Shown one piece after another: positions 23,277 to 34,165 of a DNA stretch of 64,000 nt. Below the pieces are notes generated by a model, which saw only the letters and a program-made list of their open reading frames with translations, did not search any database and was not told where the DNA came from. Each line of letters starts with the position of its first letter. Position 1 is the first letter of the stretch. Source of the stretch: Straminergon stramineum (taxonomy: Eukaryota > Streptophyta > Bryopsida > Hypnales > Calliergonaceae); the NCBI GenBank assembly GCA_963920665.1, contig OY987271.1, forward strand, positions 5,459,350 to 5,523,349, in the 5' to 3' direction. Made by a program: the position numbers and the translations under genes.

Positions 23277-24184
23277 ATAGTTATGGTGACAAATTGTTTT
23301 AAGCAAAATATGACACTTGAGTATTTGACTCTAAAAAAACAAGTGAGTGAGTGTAAGCTATTCGACATTTAGACATATAGTCTCAAAAAGATGAAAAAAA
23401 AGTGTACAACTATTCTCTAAAAATGTGCATCTATTTGACTTACTACAAATCCTAGCCTATTAGACTTGTTCAAATCTTTCTACGTGCCTATTAGCCTTTC
23501 ATATAAAATATTTGTCTATTTAACATTCTCCAAAGGGAATTAGGCTAGTTCTATACCCTGTTCACACAAGCAAAGCTAAACAAACAAAAAATTAAAAATT
23601 TTAACAACTACAGGTACATTCTTGAACAACATACGAGATTTTTTAAAATGTTACCCACTATTTTCTTTTAACCCCTAAATGTCCAAAGTCATCTCGAGAA
23701 TTGACAATTTGAGAAAAAAATCATTATAAAGTGCAATTTGGAAGCATATTTTGGAATTCATTCACAAAGAATAGTTGAAATTAAAGTTTGTAGATTCCAT
23801 CTATATGGTTGGATTTAGCAATGGTGTCACCAATAGTTTTTAATGAATTCTACAAGAAAAATTTCAAAATTCCCTCTTAATTTCATTAGAAGTAAAATAT
23901 TATCATTTCTTAGTACAATTTGTTGGAATGGATTTGAAATGAGGTTCTCTTCAGCTCAAGAGATGTTCTCAATCAAATTGATGGCAGACAATTGCAGCGA
24001 CTGGCCTTAGCCTACAAGGTACTCATTATCACTACCATGGCGAGAGCTCTTGCTACTCTCCAAGCCATGAAGGGTTTGAAAGAGAGACCTATAGAAATGG
24101 TGGTTGTGTAGGATTTCTTTGTCAAAGATGTCGTCTCAACTAGAACCAATTAAGTAGTGTTCGTACTATAATCCATTTTTTTAT
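23275..24184. other. AT-rich DNA with a solo TTAACCCC end
   Basis: No gene. TTAACCCCTAAATGTCCAAA at 23670 resembles a TTAA-element left end, but no matching right end was found before the next element at 24185. Confidence 0.4.
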
Positions 24185-24771
24185 TTAACCCCTAAAGGAC
24201 CAAGTGTTCTTTCAAAGTACGCAAGAAATCTCGGGTAGGTTCCTACAAAGTCATTTTTGATTGGATGTTCATGAAATTTGGACATAATGTGTACCTATGC
24301 ACCCCCTTCCTCAAAATCTAATTTTTTTTCCAATCATGTTCACAAATGAAAAGTTATGATGCCTTGAACTTTGTGAGTAGCTCGGGCAGTTTCAGGCAAC
24401 ATGTGCAAAACTCTTCCTCTTATTTTGAAATTTGGTGGGTGTGTAGTTTACATCATACAAGATGCAAATGTCAAAAAAAATAACCATGTTTAGACTAAGA
24501 ATCTCATTCTAGAAGGAGTTAAAGTTTGCAGGCCCTATCGAGCAAGGTTAGAAAAAAACTTTCTCACCTAACTTCAAACGTTATAATCTTTCAATCCGTG
24601 CGGTCAAATTTTCTATAAATTTTTCCACATGTTCCCAAGGAAGTCTAGTACAAATTTGTACGGTTTCATTTTGAAAAAAAACTTTTTTTATCATTTTTTT
24701 CCTGTTGCCCTAAAATGTGATAGTTTTTGACAATTTCTGCCCGAAATGTGCCTTGGTCCTTTAGGGGGTAA
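24185..24771. mobile_element. TTAA-type MITE, family F1, copy 1
   Basis: Starts TTAACCCCTAAAGGACCAAG and ends CTTGGTCCTTTAGGGGGTAA, giving a 16-20 bp inverted repeat (the right TTAA is mutated to GTAA). Co-linear and same orientation as 46913-47460, sharing for example TAGGTT, AAGTCATTTT, ATGTGCAAAAC and GGTCAAATTT-type blocks in order. 587 bp, non-coding. Confidence 0.85.
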
Positions 24772-26800
24772 AGATAAAAATAGATTACGGTAATCTACTT
24801 TGTCCAATTATTTTTGGAAGTAGAATGAAGTTTTGGAGTCGAGCTCATTTTCTATAGAAGCTCATTTAGAATAAGCCAACCCTTGTGTTGCTAGTTATGC
24901 AAGAGCCAATTAGGGCTATGCGGATGGATCCATATACTTGTGACTACTATGCACCATCCCGTTGATGGATGAAGGATGTCAAATTACAATCTCAGATATC
25001 AATGGAAGTGCTTTTGCCTTGAGTGCTATCTTCTTGGGACTTTTCAATCACCAACCTTTTAACCTCTCACCGCCCAAGACTTGAATAGGTTCAAAAATAG
25101 CATTTATTTTGAAGTGTTATAGATATAATTTTCACTTAGTTATAAAGATCTCAACCATACAATCTTGTAGTGCACTGGTTGTAGATGACGTGCATCAAAT
25201 TTGGTATCATTTGATAGCATAGATTACAAGATTATAATGTTTGTGTTGAAAAGGATGCTGAAATTTTCTTAAAAATACAATTGGAGGTGAAATTTGATTT
25301 CTAAATCTACTCAAATGTAGAAACTTTAAACTATAAAGTAATTCAAAATCAGCATAAAAACACATTGATGAAAAAAAATATCATTCAATCAATTCATTAT
25401 GTGTACAAAATGGCTTTGAAATGTCAAAAAATAGCAAGAAAAATTGCAAAAAACACATCAAAAATTGAACCTCCTTCTACTTAAATGCTTCTCAATCACT
25501 CATAACTTCTTATAGTGATATGAAATTTATACACACAAACTAGACTAGTATGCACATCTTTTCCAAAAAAATTTATTTAAAACGAACATTGTATGAAGAA
25601 GAAAGAAGCTGCCGAAGTTCACTGTAATCCAAAAATGTCGGGATTTTGAACTTCGAATTGCTCCCACACATTCAAAACAACGTGGATTGACATAAAAATT
25701 CTACGACAATAACTAGACTTCAAGGGGAACATAAGCCAACAAATTCTATTGAAAACTAACTTTAGATGAAGGAAATACAAGCCCTCCAAGTTGCAACCAT
25801 CAAATGCAATTTGGTGAATTCAAATTGAACTTGTGAACTTCAATTGGCTTCCAAAAATTCAGTAAATCTGGGATTGATTTGAAATTTTACCACACAAACT
25901 AGAGGAAAGAGCGCAAATTTTCCAACAAGTTTTATTGAATTTGGATATCATATGCAAAAATTACAGCATTTTGAATTTGACGTGAGGACACTTTTGGTCC
26001 CCTTCGACTACTGGAAAATTGTGACCAAATCAACAAAAAATCAACTGATTTTTGTTGTTTGGGGCACTGTAGTGACTGATTTCACTAATTTTTGAACTTT
26101 TTGTATAAATCAACAAATTGCTACCAAATTTTTGTTGATTTGATTAGTGCAATGACTGAATCAACAAAACTTTCGAGAATCTCGAATTTTTTTGGAATTT
26201 TTGGAATTTTATTGGAATCTTGTTGGAAATTGTGAAAATCTACTAGAATCTTTTGCAATTTATGGACTCTACTTCGCACATTTATAAGATTTTGGAATGT
26301 TCTTATATTGTAGCAATAGGGCAAGATTGGCACATTTATGCCAAATAAATAATTTATACTCAAAATCATGAATCATGATTTCAAACCATTTTCTATTATT
26401 TAGTTTTGAGTAGGCCCTTCTTGATACAATATTTGTTGAATACAATTTGTGTACAAGATGTGAAATCTTTAATAAACTTGTGTTTCACTACCAAATTAAT
26501 GCATAGAATTTTTTTGATCAATCCAAGTTATAATTAAAAAGTTATTTCTAAAAAGGTGATTTTTTTTAGTTTTAGGTGATTTCAAGCACTCATCATAAAT
26601 ATATCCAATTGGTTTGAAATTCTTTATACAAACTCTCAACAAGATTGTGAATATAATCTCTAAAGTTGAAAGGCATCAAAACATACAATTGTGACTTTCA
26701 AAACACCCTCATTTGGGCAACATTTGAAGCACAATGGTTTAAGTTCTATGTACTAAGAAATTTTTTAACTTAATTATCATTCACAATTCTTTTTTTGAAA

Positions 26801-27158
26801 AACTCAGCAGACTTTGGCGGCCATGTTGGCATAGTAGAATAACTTTTTTCAAAAAATTTTGAACTAAAAAAAGTTGGGAAACCAAACTAACTTTCATCTC
26901 CTAAAGTTCTTTTGAGATTTTGAGCCTCCATTCAAAAGTTATAGACAAAATTCAGAGTGGGGTAGCAAGGAATATTTTCTTTGATATTTTCAAACACCCT
27001 ATTTGAATTTTGTCTATAACTTTTGAATGGAGGCTTAAAATCACAAAAAGATTTTTGGAGATGAAATTTAGCTTGATTGCCTAGATTTTCTTAGCCCCAA
27101 GATTTTTGGAAAAAGTTATTCTACTATGCCAAAATGGTCTTCAAAGTCTGCTGAGTTC
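26801..27158. repeat. Long imperfect inverted repeat inside the CACTA element
   Basis: The left arm (from AACTCAGCAGACTTTGGCGG) and right arm (reverse complement beginning GGAACTCAGCAGACTTTGAA) pair for about 170 bases each. Shared blocks include GGCATAGTAGAATAACTTTT and CCTCCATTCAAAAGTTATAG, followed in both arms by ACAAAATTCA. The loop, near 26960-27000, is short. A transcript would fold into a long hairpin. Confidence 0.85.
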
Positions 27159-27220
27159 CCAAATACCAAATTGTAAGTGTATATTTCATAAACAAATACT
27201 TCTTTGTACATTGAATTTAA

Positions 27221-27294
27221 ATAGTGGCCAGTTGGTTAGGGTGTTGTGATTTCAAGTGTGAGGTTCTGAGTTCAAATCCGGGTGGCAACCACAG
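27221..27294 (+). repeat. tRNA-like (SINE head) block with pol III A and B boxes
   Basis: TGGCCAGTTGG at 27224 matches an A-box and GAGTTCAAATCCGGG at about 27268 contains GTTCAAATCC, a B-box, at tRNA-like spacing; a CAACCA sequence follows. The acceptor arms do not pair properly, so this looks like the tRNA-derived head of a SINE rather than a functional tRNA. Confidence 0.55.
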
Positions 27295-27305
27295 GTGTGT
27301 GGATT

Positions 27306-27372
27306 GGCTGCCCGGAGGCTTCGGGCAGCCGAAAAAAGAAAAAAGTTTTGCTGCCTGAAGATTTTGGGCAGC
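27306..27372. repeat. Two tandem GGCTGCC hairpins
   Basis: GGCTGCCCGGAGGCTTCGG then GCAGCC, followed about 40 bases later by GCTGCCTGAAGATTTTGGGC then AGC, form two successive related stem-loops. A and T runs follow. They may be a degenerate direct repeat or the body of the adjoining SINE-like sequence. Confidence 0.6.
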
Positions 27373-27564
27373 AAAAAAAAATCTTTTTTCATCTTTTTTT
27401 TCATCTTTTTTTCATTTTTTATTTGACCAAATCAACAGAAAAAATCAACAGATTTCTGTTGATTATTGTTCAAAATAACGAGTCCGAAACAACAAAAGAT
27501 ATCAACGCTTCTCTATTGATTTGGACACTGAATTTTCTAGTAGTGTTCGGTGATGAGGGGTTAA

Positions 27565-29453
27565 CATTCTATGTACTGGGAATTGTTAATTTTGATGGCT
27601 TCTCGATGGGTGTAGTGGAAGTTGGAATGATTTCGTAGTCAAGATCTCACCAAAGGTTTGTGATGTAAGCCATCTCTTCACTTGAATTTCCTCATCTCCT
27701 ACATGTCTTACCCTAACGCAAGTAGTTTTTGCAACAAAAAGACCCACTTCATTTATTTTGATGTTTCAACTAATCTACAGTAGCAAGGACCGACATCGAT
27801 GCCCATCTGTAAGTTCCAAGGAGAGTATAGTAGTATATTGTTATTGCGACCATCTTCTTTGAACAACCCAATAAGTACCTTTGAAATGGACAGTTAGTGA
27901 TTCTAAAATGGATTGCCAACAATGTAAGAGCATAATTAAGAATTGTTAGGTATTGATTTGTACTTTGCCCATGGATGGAATAAGAGCTAGAAAGGATCCA
28001 TTTCAAAGTTAGTGTGTGTCCACTTAAATTTTTCTAAATGAAAAATGATTGCCCACTTGACTTCTTACAATTGTTAAAAGCATTTAGGGTCCGTTTAAGT
28101 TTAGTAATGGTCACATTTTGGAACCTTGTCTATTACTTTTTGAATGTTGTTGTGCTTGATTTTTTTATCAAGCCATATCTTTTTTCAAACAACGTGTATG
28201 TGGGTTTTGCAAGGCCTATGATCAAGAATAGGTGCCTACCATAGAATTCTTTGGAAATTCATAAGTAATTCATAAATGCTCCAAAAAAAATGAAATAACT
28301 TGTATAAGATTCCGCATTAATTTTTCTTCAAGGAAAAAATAAGGAAAAATTTGGGTTAGGCATCTGAAAACCATCAAGAAGTCCCAACAACCCTTAAATG
28401 GACAGTTTATGAGCACACTACCTTATATCTGCCTAGTTAGGAACTTTAAGTGCAGCTAGTTTTTGTCTAGCATATCAAGATATGTATCAAGACTATCAAT
28501 ATTCAATATATTGTAAATATAATATAGCAGTATGACACGTCCTTTTATATTCAATGCAAATATTCAGACTGTTTACAAAGACCTTAAGCCAAACTTCAAA
28601 ATCAGAGTTTGGAATTGAATGATAACCTAAACTCTAAGGTACTAGACGTGCTAATGACCACACAAGTAGGTTTGGAAGCCTTCTTCCAAAAAAATTAGAA
28701 GTCGATTTTCCTTGAAATTCGATACACTAAATCCATATCAAGTGTAGACTATGAAGATAATCAAAACAAAATATAAAATCATATAAAGTCATTTCAATTG
28801 TGATTCTTGTCAAGAAAGGTTTGGTTTTTATTAAAATTTTGCAACAAACCTTCACTGCATGGCGTGTGGTGGTTGTGCGGTTCCTGAAAGAAGTGTATCC
28901 TTCCATGTTCTTGTGACAATCCTAGGATGTTCCCCCACAATTCTCATGAAATCATGGATATTTGGCATTGTACCCAACTTTTGAATAGTGTGTAGTCTGT
29001 GTGCATGGGTAGCTGATTCAATGCAGTGTATGGGAAATGGCATGTCTATCTTATATAGTTGAGGACATACAAAGAATTGCTCACGGTAGTGCATACTAAG
29101 GCCCAGTTTATACTAAAGTAGGAACACCTAAAATAGACACTTATTAGAGATGACATGATCGTGAGGGTATGTGCATAAAAAGATGTTGTCTGCGGCGTAG
29201 GAAATGGTTTATGAAACCAATAAAATTGGTTTCATATTTTTCCGAGCTTGTATGAATATTATATGAATTTTTAAAAACAACTTTGTAGATGCACCTACTA
29301 TGGACACTAGACTAACACCAAAGTGAGCACGGAAAAATCCAAAAGCGACACACTCTAAACTTGAATCAAGTGTGGGTGATTGGGTACTTCTTAGAAGAGT
29401 GACAACCTCTTAAACCCCCACCTGTCTACTTTAAAACCCCACTTGTCTCCTTT
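27565..29453. other. AT-rich intergenic DNA, no gene recognised
   Basis: Only short open frames. An 80-codon minus-strand frame at 28852-29094 has near-average amino acid composition (contains HDFMRIVGEHPRIVTRTWKD) and could be a decayed protein fragment, but I cannot assign it. Confidence 0.4.
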
Positions 29454-29627
29454 CACTAGAAGAAAACAACCTCCATTTCAACGAAACCAACTTGGCATAA
29501 AATGCAGTTTTCTGCCCAAAAACGTAGAAATTGTGTTGGCTACAACACAATTTCTACGTTTTTGGGCAGAAAACTGCATTTTATGTTGGGTTGGTTTCAT
29601 TGAAATGGAGGTTGTTTTCTTCTAGTG
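29454..29627. mobile_element. 174-bp near-perfect hairpin MITE of CACTA type
   Basis: Begins CACTAGAAGAAAACAACCTC and ends with its reverse complement. The arms are about 84 bases and almost identical (shared blocks AAATGCAGTTTTCTGCCC and AAAAACGTAGAAATTGTGTT) around a loop of only a few bases near 29541. It is flanked by TTT at 29451-29453 and 29628-29630, a 3-bp duplication fitting CACTA insertion. The high arm identity suggests recent formation or arm correction. Confidence 0.9.
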
Positions 29628-31130
29628 TTTAGGTCCCCAAGCCTTTGGATTTAGGTTGATTTTTAGGTGTCCGTGAACGACTCTTGTTTCAATTGGGTGC
29701 TTCTACCTTAGCCTTGGGGTTGAATGGAAGGCCAACCCAATTTTCCCCCAATCTGGCCTTCGATCCAGCCTTAGTTCAATACTCAGGCCCCAATTAATAT
29801 AAAGTGTTGAGGGCCAATTCGTGGGCCCAATTTCCGATTCATGTGCTCTTGGATTTTTCTAATGCTCAATTAAAAAAATTAGAAAAAAATGGAGTTTTTC
29901 CTTTTACCCCTATTTTTTCTATTTCAAAAATTCATGAGAAAGCTTTTAAATTTTTTGTGAACATTTTCTTTTTTCTTCCCATTATCCCTATTTCTTGTAC
30001 TTTTCAAAACCATATTAAAATGAAATTTAACTTCATTTATTATTATACATTTTTTGATTATGTGTTTAGGCAATACACATTGAATCTCTTTTCCTATTGT
30101 CAAATAATTTTTTCTCAAATGAAAAAAAGTGCAACCACAATAGACCTTTATGCTCAAACAAATAGAACTTATGAAATGACAAATGTAGCATATAAATTTC
30201 TAGAGGAGTTCCACAAGTAATTACTCCATACCTTCCTCCACATCGGTCAAGCCTCTAATGATTCCATCCTTGCACACCAAATTGTGCAACATGTATAAAA
30301 AACAAAAATACAAAAATTATGCAACATGGAAACATGACCCCATAGTAAAATCTATAATCCAAATACAAGAGATTGACTCAAGCCAGGAATGAACCCATCT
30401 TTGAATGCCTACAAACTACTAAATCCTAGGAAAAATTTGACATTGCAAGTTCAAGAACTGTTTATTGGCATATCTGTAAAAACCTACCTACATTCAACCC
30501 AAAATCCAGGCACTGTAAAAATTGATCAATTAGGGAGCTCAATTAACTGAGAAACTAAATTAATTGTAAAAATTGATCAATTTAATTCAGGGCTAAATTA
30601 ACTACAAAAACTGAGCTGAAGAACTGGAACTTAGTCGAACTGAAGTACTGAACTAAATTTTAACTAAATTAAATGAGCTGAGGGCCAAATTCATAAACTG
30701 AACTGGAATGTTCAATGTTCCAGTAATTTCAGAACTCAACGATATTACTTTCACAGTTCAGTTTGTGAATGGCCAGATGTTTTGGAATTTAATTGAGGGC
30801 TGGAGCTCAAATTTGCTTTCCCAATTAATCCCAAATGGCCAAATATTCTGGAATTTAGGTGGGTACCTTAATGTTTTTTTATTATTGTGCCTATTCACTA
30901 CTATTAGACTAGTCAAGTTTTCAATTACTCTTGTTGGCATGTGAAAGGAGGTTTCAACGCACCAAAGAACGTGACATATGGATATCGTATGTAAAAGTTA
31001 TGAAGCATCAAAGTTTCGAATAATAACTTCCGTTGATTCATGCAAGAGGTGTTCATGATCCAACAGAGGATCCCAATCCAGCCCTAGATGGGAATTTAAG
31101 CCCTCCAAAAACTCGTCCTGATTGCTCCAT
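29628..31130. other. Intergenic DNA, no gene recognised
   Basis: Contains AT-rich text including a 138-codon frame at 29804-30220 rich in Phe, Ile and Lys that I regard as chance. It also has an ACTGA/AATTGA-rich quasi-periodic segment at 30530-30730, and two copies of an AATGGCCAGATGTTTTGGAA-like phrase about 66 bases apart (30769 and 30835). Confidence 0.4.
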
Positions 31131-31250
31131 TGGGGCCAGATGGTTTAACATCAAAACCATGCCACCAGACGAGACACATAAGATGAGGTGTGGGGCCAAA
31201 TGGTTTGGCGCCAAAACCATACCATTAGAAGAGACACGTGGGATGAGTTG
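31131..31250. repeat. Two-unit 60-bp tandem repeat
   Basis: GGGGCCAGATGGTTTAACAT at about 31132 and GGGGCCAAATGGTTTGGCGC at about 31192 start two successive 60-base units sharing CAAAACCAT, GAGACAC and GATGAG. Non-coding as far as I can tell. Confidence 0.7.
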
Positions 31251-31695
31251 TGGTTCTCGCTGGCCCAGGTATAAAGTCCATGGGCTAGATTTGGAGAATT
31301 TGAGGTATTGAATTGGTTCAAACTTGGAGAGTTTTGGCCAGCCTTCAATCCCACCCCAAGTATAAACCGGCCTTGAAAATACAATACAAAACAATTTTCA
31401 GGGTATCATCACTCCCGATGATTGTGGAGGATATGCTTGTTGATCCATAAACTCTCTTAGCTTGACATTACATTTCAAGTGTTCCATATATAAATGCAAA
31501 GAGTTCTCTGCAGATGTGGAGAAAATTGAAGGTAACTCCATTCAAGTAGATCTCTTGGCAAGGTCAAATATTGACCAATGTCTACAATTCACTTTGAATT
31601 CTTGAAAAAGTTTGGAAGCTAGCACAAATTCTCTGTGCATGCCTGGCACAATTTCAAGTTCTAAGTTACTAAACCTACAACAAAATACGTCCTAT

Positions 31696-32440
31696 CTAAT
31701 GACGATGATGACCATGACGGCGTCCGTGACGGTCGCCACCACCCAAATGAGATTCCTGCTTATGAATTTTGTTGGCTTCGTGATGCTCATATAAAGCATA
31801 CCCTCCAAGACCCAAAGCGGCAGCCTCTGCAGCTTGAGCTTCAACATGGTGTCGGTGTGCATGAGCAGGATCCACCTTCTCTTCATGCTTCTCATACTGG
31901 AATACAGAAAACATTGGGACATCAAAATTAGGTTCACTCCCGACCGATTATTCTCATCGAATATTATACCAAGACAGAAACAGCTTGCATGCATTGGCAA
32001 GCTTCTTCAGAACTTGCAACAACACAGAATCACATGAAATTTGTTTGCATTTCCTAGTCTTTGACAACCCAATTGGGAGGTAGTTCGATGGAACTTACAG
32101 CAGCAAAAGCAACAGCCCCAAGAGCGCCCATCTCGGCACCGTGCTCATTTCGCCGATGTCGGTGCTCCTCGGTTTGCAGATACTGCAAGTCTTGACCAGG
32201 ATAACCTCCATAGCCGCTGGGCTGCTGGTACGGCATCACTTGTTGTCCGTAAGCTTGAGCGCCATAGGAAGGACCTTGCTGTCCATACCCACCATATAGA
32301 GCCTGCTGGCCGTAAGCAGGAACCATATGTTGTCCATACGGAGCTTGCTGTAACGGATCATAGTTATATGAAGGAGCGCCGTAACCGTAGGAGGACGACT
32401 GGTGGCCATGGTGGCCATGGCGCTCGTGACGGTGCGACAT
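31696..32440 (-). CDS. ASR-type (ABA/WDS domain) stress protein 1
   Basis: Two coding exons, 32440-32099 and 31896-31696, separated by a GT-AG intron (GTAAGTTCC donor, TATTCCAG acceptor) in phase 0; 180 aa. The N-terminus is His-rich (MSHRHERHGHHGHQ), followed to about residue 85 by low-complexity Gly, Tyr, Gln and Pro text with repeated YGQQ or YGG motifs. The ABA/WDS domain spans about 90-165: EEHRHRRNEHGAEMGALGAV, then EKHEEKVDPAHAHRHHVEAQ, AALGLGGYALYEHHE and a His-rich tail. ASR proteins are small, His-rich, Zn-binding hydrophilins with DNA-binding and chaperone-like activity induced by ABA, drought and ripening. The Tyr/Gln/Gly-rich N-terminal half makes this longer than typical ASRs. 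It lies head to head with ASR 2 (33454-34165), its close paralogue with the same intron position. Confidence 0.88.
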
Positions 32441-33453
32441 AATCACTTTCTGTCAAACCCTCCAAATCCTCAAGATACTTCTAATCTGTTTCAAAAACCC
32501 AAAACTATTCAAGACTACTATCGCCAGAAACGAGTGTACTCAATTCAAGACTACGGTACTTTCACAACTATTCAGTTCAAGACGTATTTCTGTCGCCACT
32601 CGCAAGACTCGTGCACTCTGATTGCCCACAATTCTGATGAATCCCGTAGGTACGATAACCCAAATGCTGCCGGGACAACTATATATGAAACTATTCGTGT
32701 GCACAAGCACCGACCTCATGTGGCGTGAAGCAGCGTTACCTGGGAAATTAAAGCGGCTTGAAGGTTTGGGAAGTTAACACGGCAACCAATTGTGCCGAAG
32801 ATGGAGTTGTGAGACTTTGAGACTGGAGGCTCTTCGGACAAAGCTCTGGGTTTGGACTTGGTGGTATCCCCTTCTTTACAAGGAAACTTCTGTTCATCTG
32901 TGAACCAATAAGAAAAAAGCCCAAAATATCCAACCAGCCGGCGGCGGAACGCTGCCTGGCTTCCCCGACGCCGAACCTTCCTTTCCAGTCGACGAGCAGC
33001 CGCGGTCGATGGACGCACGGTGCTGCGGCTGTGTCGGGAACTGAAACTTTCTTCGAAGAGCCTCCCATTGTCCAATCTCCGCCATCTCCGCAGATAGTTA
33101 TCCAGTCTTTCGTGGTTGCCACCTTAATTACCGTGTTCTCAGCCCATCTCCAGTGCACTCACAAGTCGCGTTAATTCATATCCAACGCTGCTTCTCGAGG
33201 TGCCTGTGAGCTCGATGTGGGCTCAAATTGTTGATATAAATCAATAGTCATGTATCTTACTCACACCAGGGTTGTCGATTGCCTGTTTGGGATCAGTTTC
33301 AGTTTCACCTTTCAGTTTCGGGGATTCAAGCTAGTCTGCTTGTGAATTTGCGGGAAATTCAGCAGAGATTCTGGTGCTTTTAGTGAATTGTTTTCAAGTG
33401 TGCAAGTAGCTTTGGGGCTTGAGGATTGGAAGACCTGAGCAGTAGTGGTTAAT
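32441..33453. promoter_or_regulatory. Shared intergenic promoter region of the divergent ASR pair
   Basis: The 1013 bp between the two start codons holds a minus-strand TATA-like box (CATATATAG, 32679-32687, about 240 bp before ASR 1) and a plus-strand one (GATATAAATC, about 33233-33242, about 215 bp before ASR 2), pointing outward. The middle (about 32930-33060) is GC-rich. I did not find a canonical ACGTG ABA-response core, so ABA control is not shown by the sequence. Short open frames here (up to 136 codons, minus) look like chance. Confidence 0.6.
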
Positions 33454-34165
33454 ATGTCGCGTCATCAGCATCACGGGCGCCACGGTAGAAACCAGCCATC
33501 GTCGTATGGTTCCGACGCTCCAACATACAGCTATGATCCATTACAGCAAGCCCCGGTTGCTCCATATGGCCAACAGATGAATCCTGTGTTTGGACAGCCA
33601 TCTTCACAAGGTGGCTATGGACAACAAGTGATGCCACACCAGCAGCCGAGCAGCTATGGTGTCTATCCTGGTCAAGAGTTGCAGTATCTGCAAGCAGAGG
33701 AGCACCGGCATCGGCAGAACGAGCACCGCGCGGAGATGGGCGCTGTTGGGGCTGTTGCTTTTGCTGCTGTAAGTTAGTACAAATTACATCTTCATCTTCT
33801 TGTACTCTTTTTGGAAATGCAAACAAATTTCAATTCGTGTCATTATGTGTTGTTGCAAGTTTTGGAGATCGAAAGTTGCCATATATGCAAGTTGTTTCTA
33901 TCTTGGTATGATATTCGACGAGAAGCATCTGGGTGACCGTAATTCTGATGTCCAAATGTTTGCTGAATTCCAGTATGAGAAGCATGAAGAGAAAGTGGAT
34001 CCTGCTCATGCGCATCAACACCAGGTTGAAGCTCAAGTTGCAGAGGCTGCAACTGTAGGTCTGGGAGGGTATGCTTTATACGAGCATCACGAAGCAAACA
34101 CAGTATACAAGCAAGAATCTGATCTGGGTGGTGTCAAGCACCACGGACGCCATCACCGTCATTAG
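33454..34165 (+). CDS. ASR-type (ABA/WDS domain) stress protein 2
   Basis: Two coding exons, 33454-33768 and 33974-34165, phase-0 GT-AG intron (GTAAGTTAG donor, AATTCCAG acceptor); 168 aa. Same plan as ASR 1: His-rich start MSRHQHHGRHG, a Tyr/Gln/Gly/Pro-rich stretch (PYGQQMNPVFGQP, GGYGQQVMPHQQP), then the ABA/WDS domain from about residue 81 (EEHRHRQNEHRAEMGAVGAV, EKHEEKVDPAHAHQHQVEAQ, TVGLGGYALYEHHE) and a His-rich tail. The intron falls after the same FAA codons as in ASR 1, so the two arose by inverted duplication. ATG 33454 is the first in a good context after the presumed start site. Likely a nuclear and cytosolic stress-induced protein; that role is inferred from the family. Confidence 0.88.

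Larger units (their letters stand above)
26006..27545. mobile_element. Non-autonomous CACTA (En/Spm-like) element, 1540 bp
   Basis: The right end reads AATTTTCTAGTAGTG, the reverse complement of CACTACTAGAAAATT, a standard CACTA terminus; the left end is GACTACTGGAAAATT with the first C mutated. It is flanked by TTC on both sides (26003-26005 and 27546-27548), the 3-bp duplication expected of this superfamily. The paralogous sequence at about 15001-15012 (CTTTGGTGACGA) shows the uninterrupted site. Subterminal copies of AAATCAACAAAAAATCAACT and AAATCAACAGAAAAAATCAA resemble the repeated subterminal motifs of CACTA elements. No transposase; the interior holds a long hairpin and a tRNA-like block. 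Confidence 0.85.
25059..27564. mobile_element. TTAA-type element family F4, split by a CACTA element
   Basis: The left end TTAACCTCTCACCGCC and the right end, read as reverse complement TTAACCCCTCATCACC, form 16-bp inverted termini with TTAA on both sides. Removing the insertion at 26006-27545 plus one TTC leaves about 963 bp, co-linear from 25120 with the copy at 14104-15019. A further left-end fragment of this family (AAAATAGCATTGCTTTTGAA) lies at about 34822-34895. Confidence 0.75.

Noticed and set aside
27282..27638. 118-codon plus-strand frame across the CACTA right end
   Set aside because: Runs through a SINE-like block, homopolymer tracts and the element border; not conserved in the other F4 copy.
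29804..30220. 138-codon plus-strand frame
   Set aside because: Composition dominated by Phe, Ile, Lys and Tyr as expected from AT-rich DNA; no motif, no homologous partner in the window.
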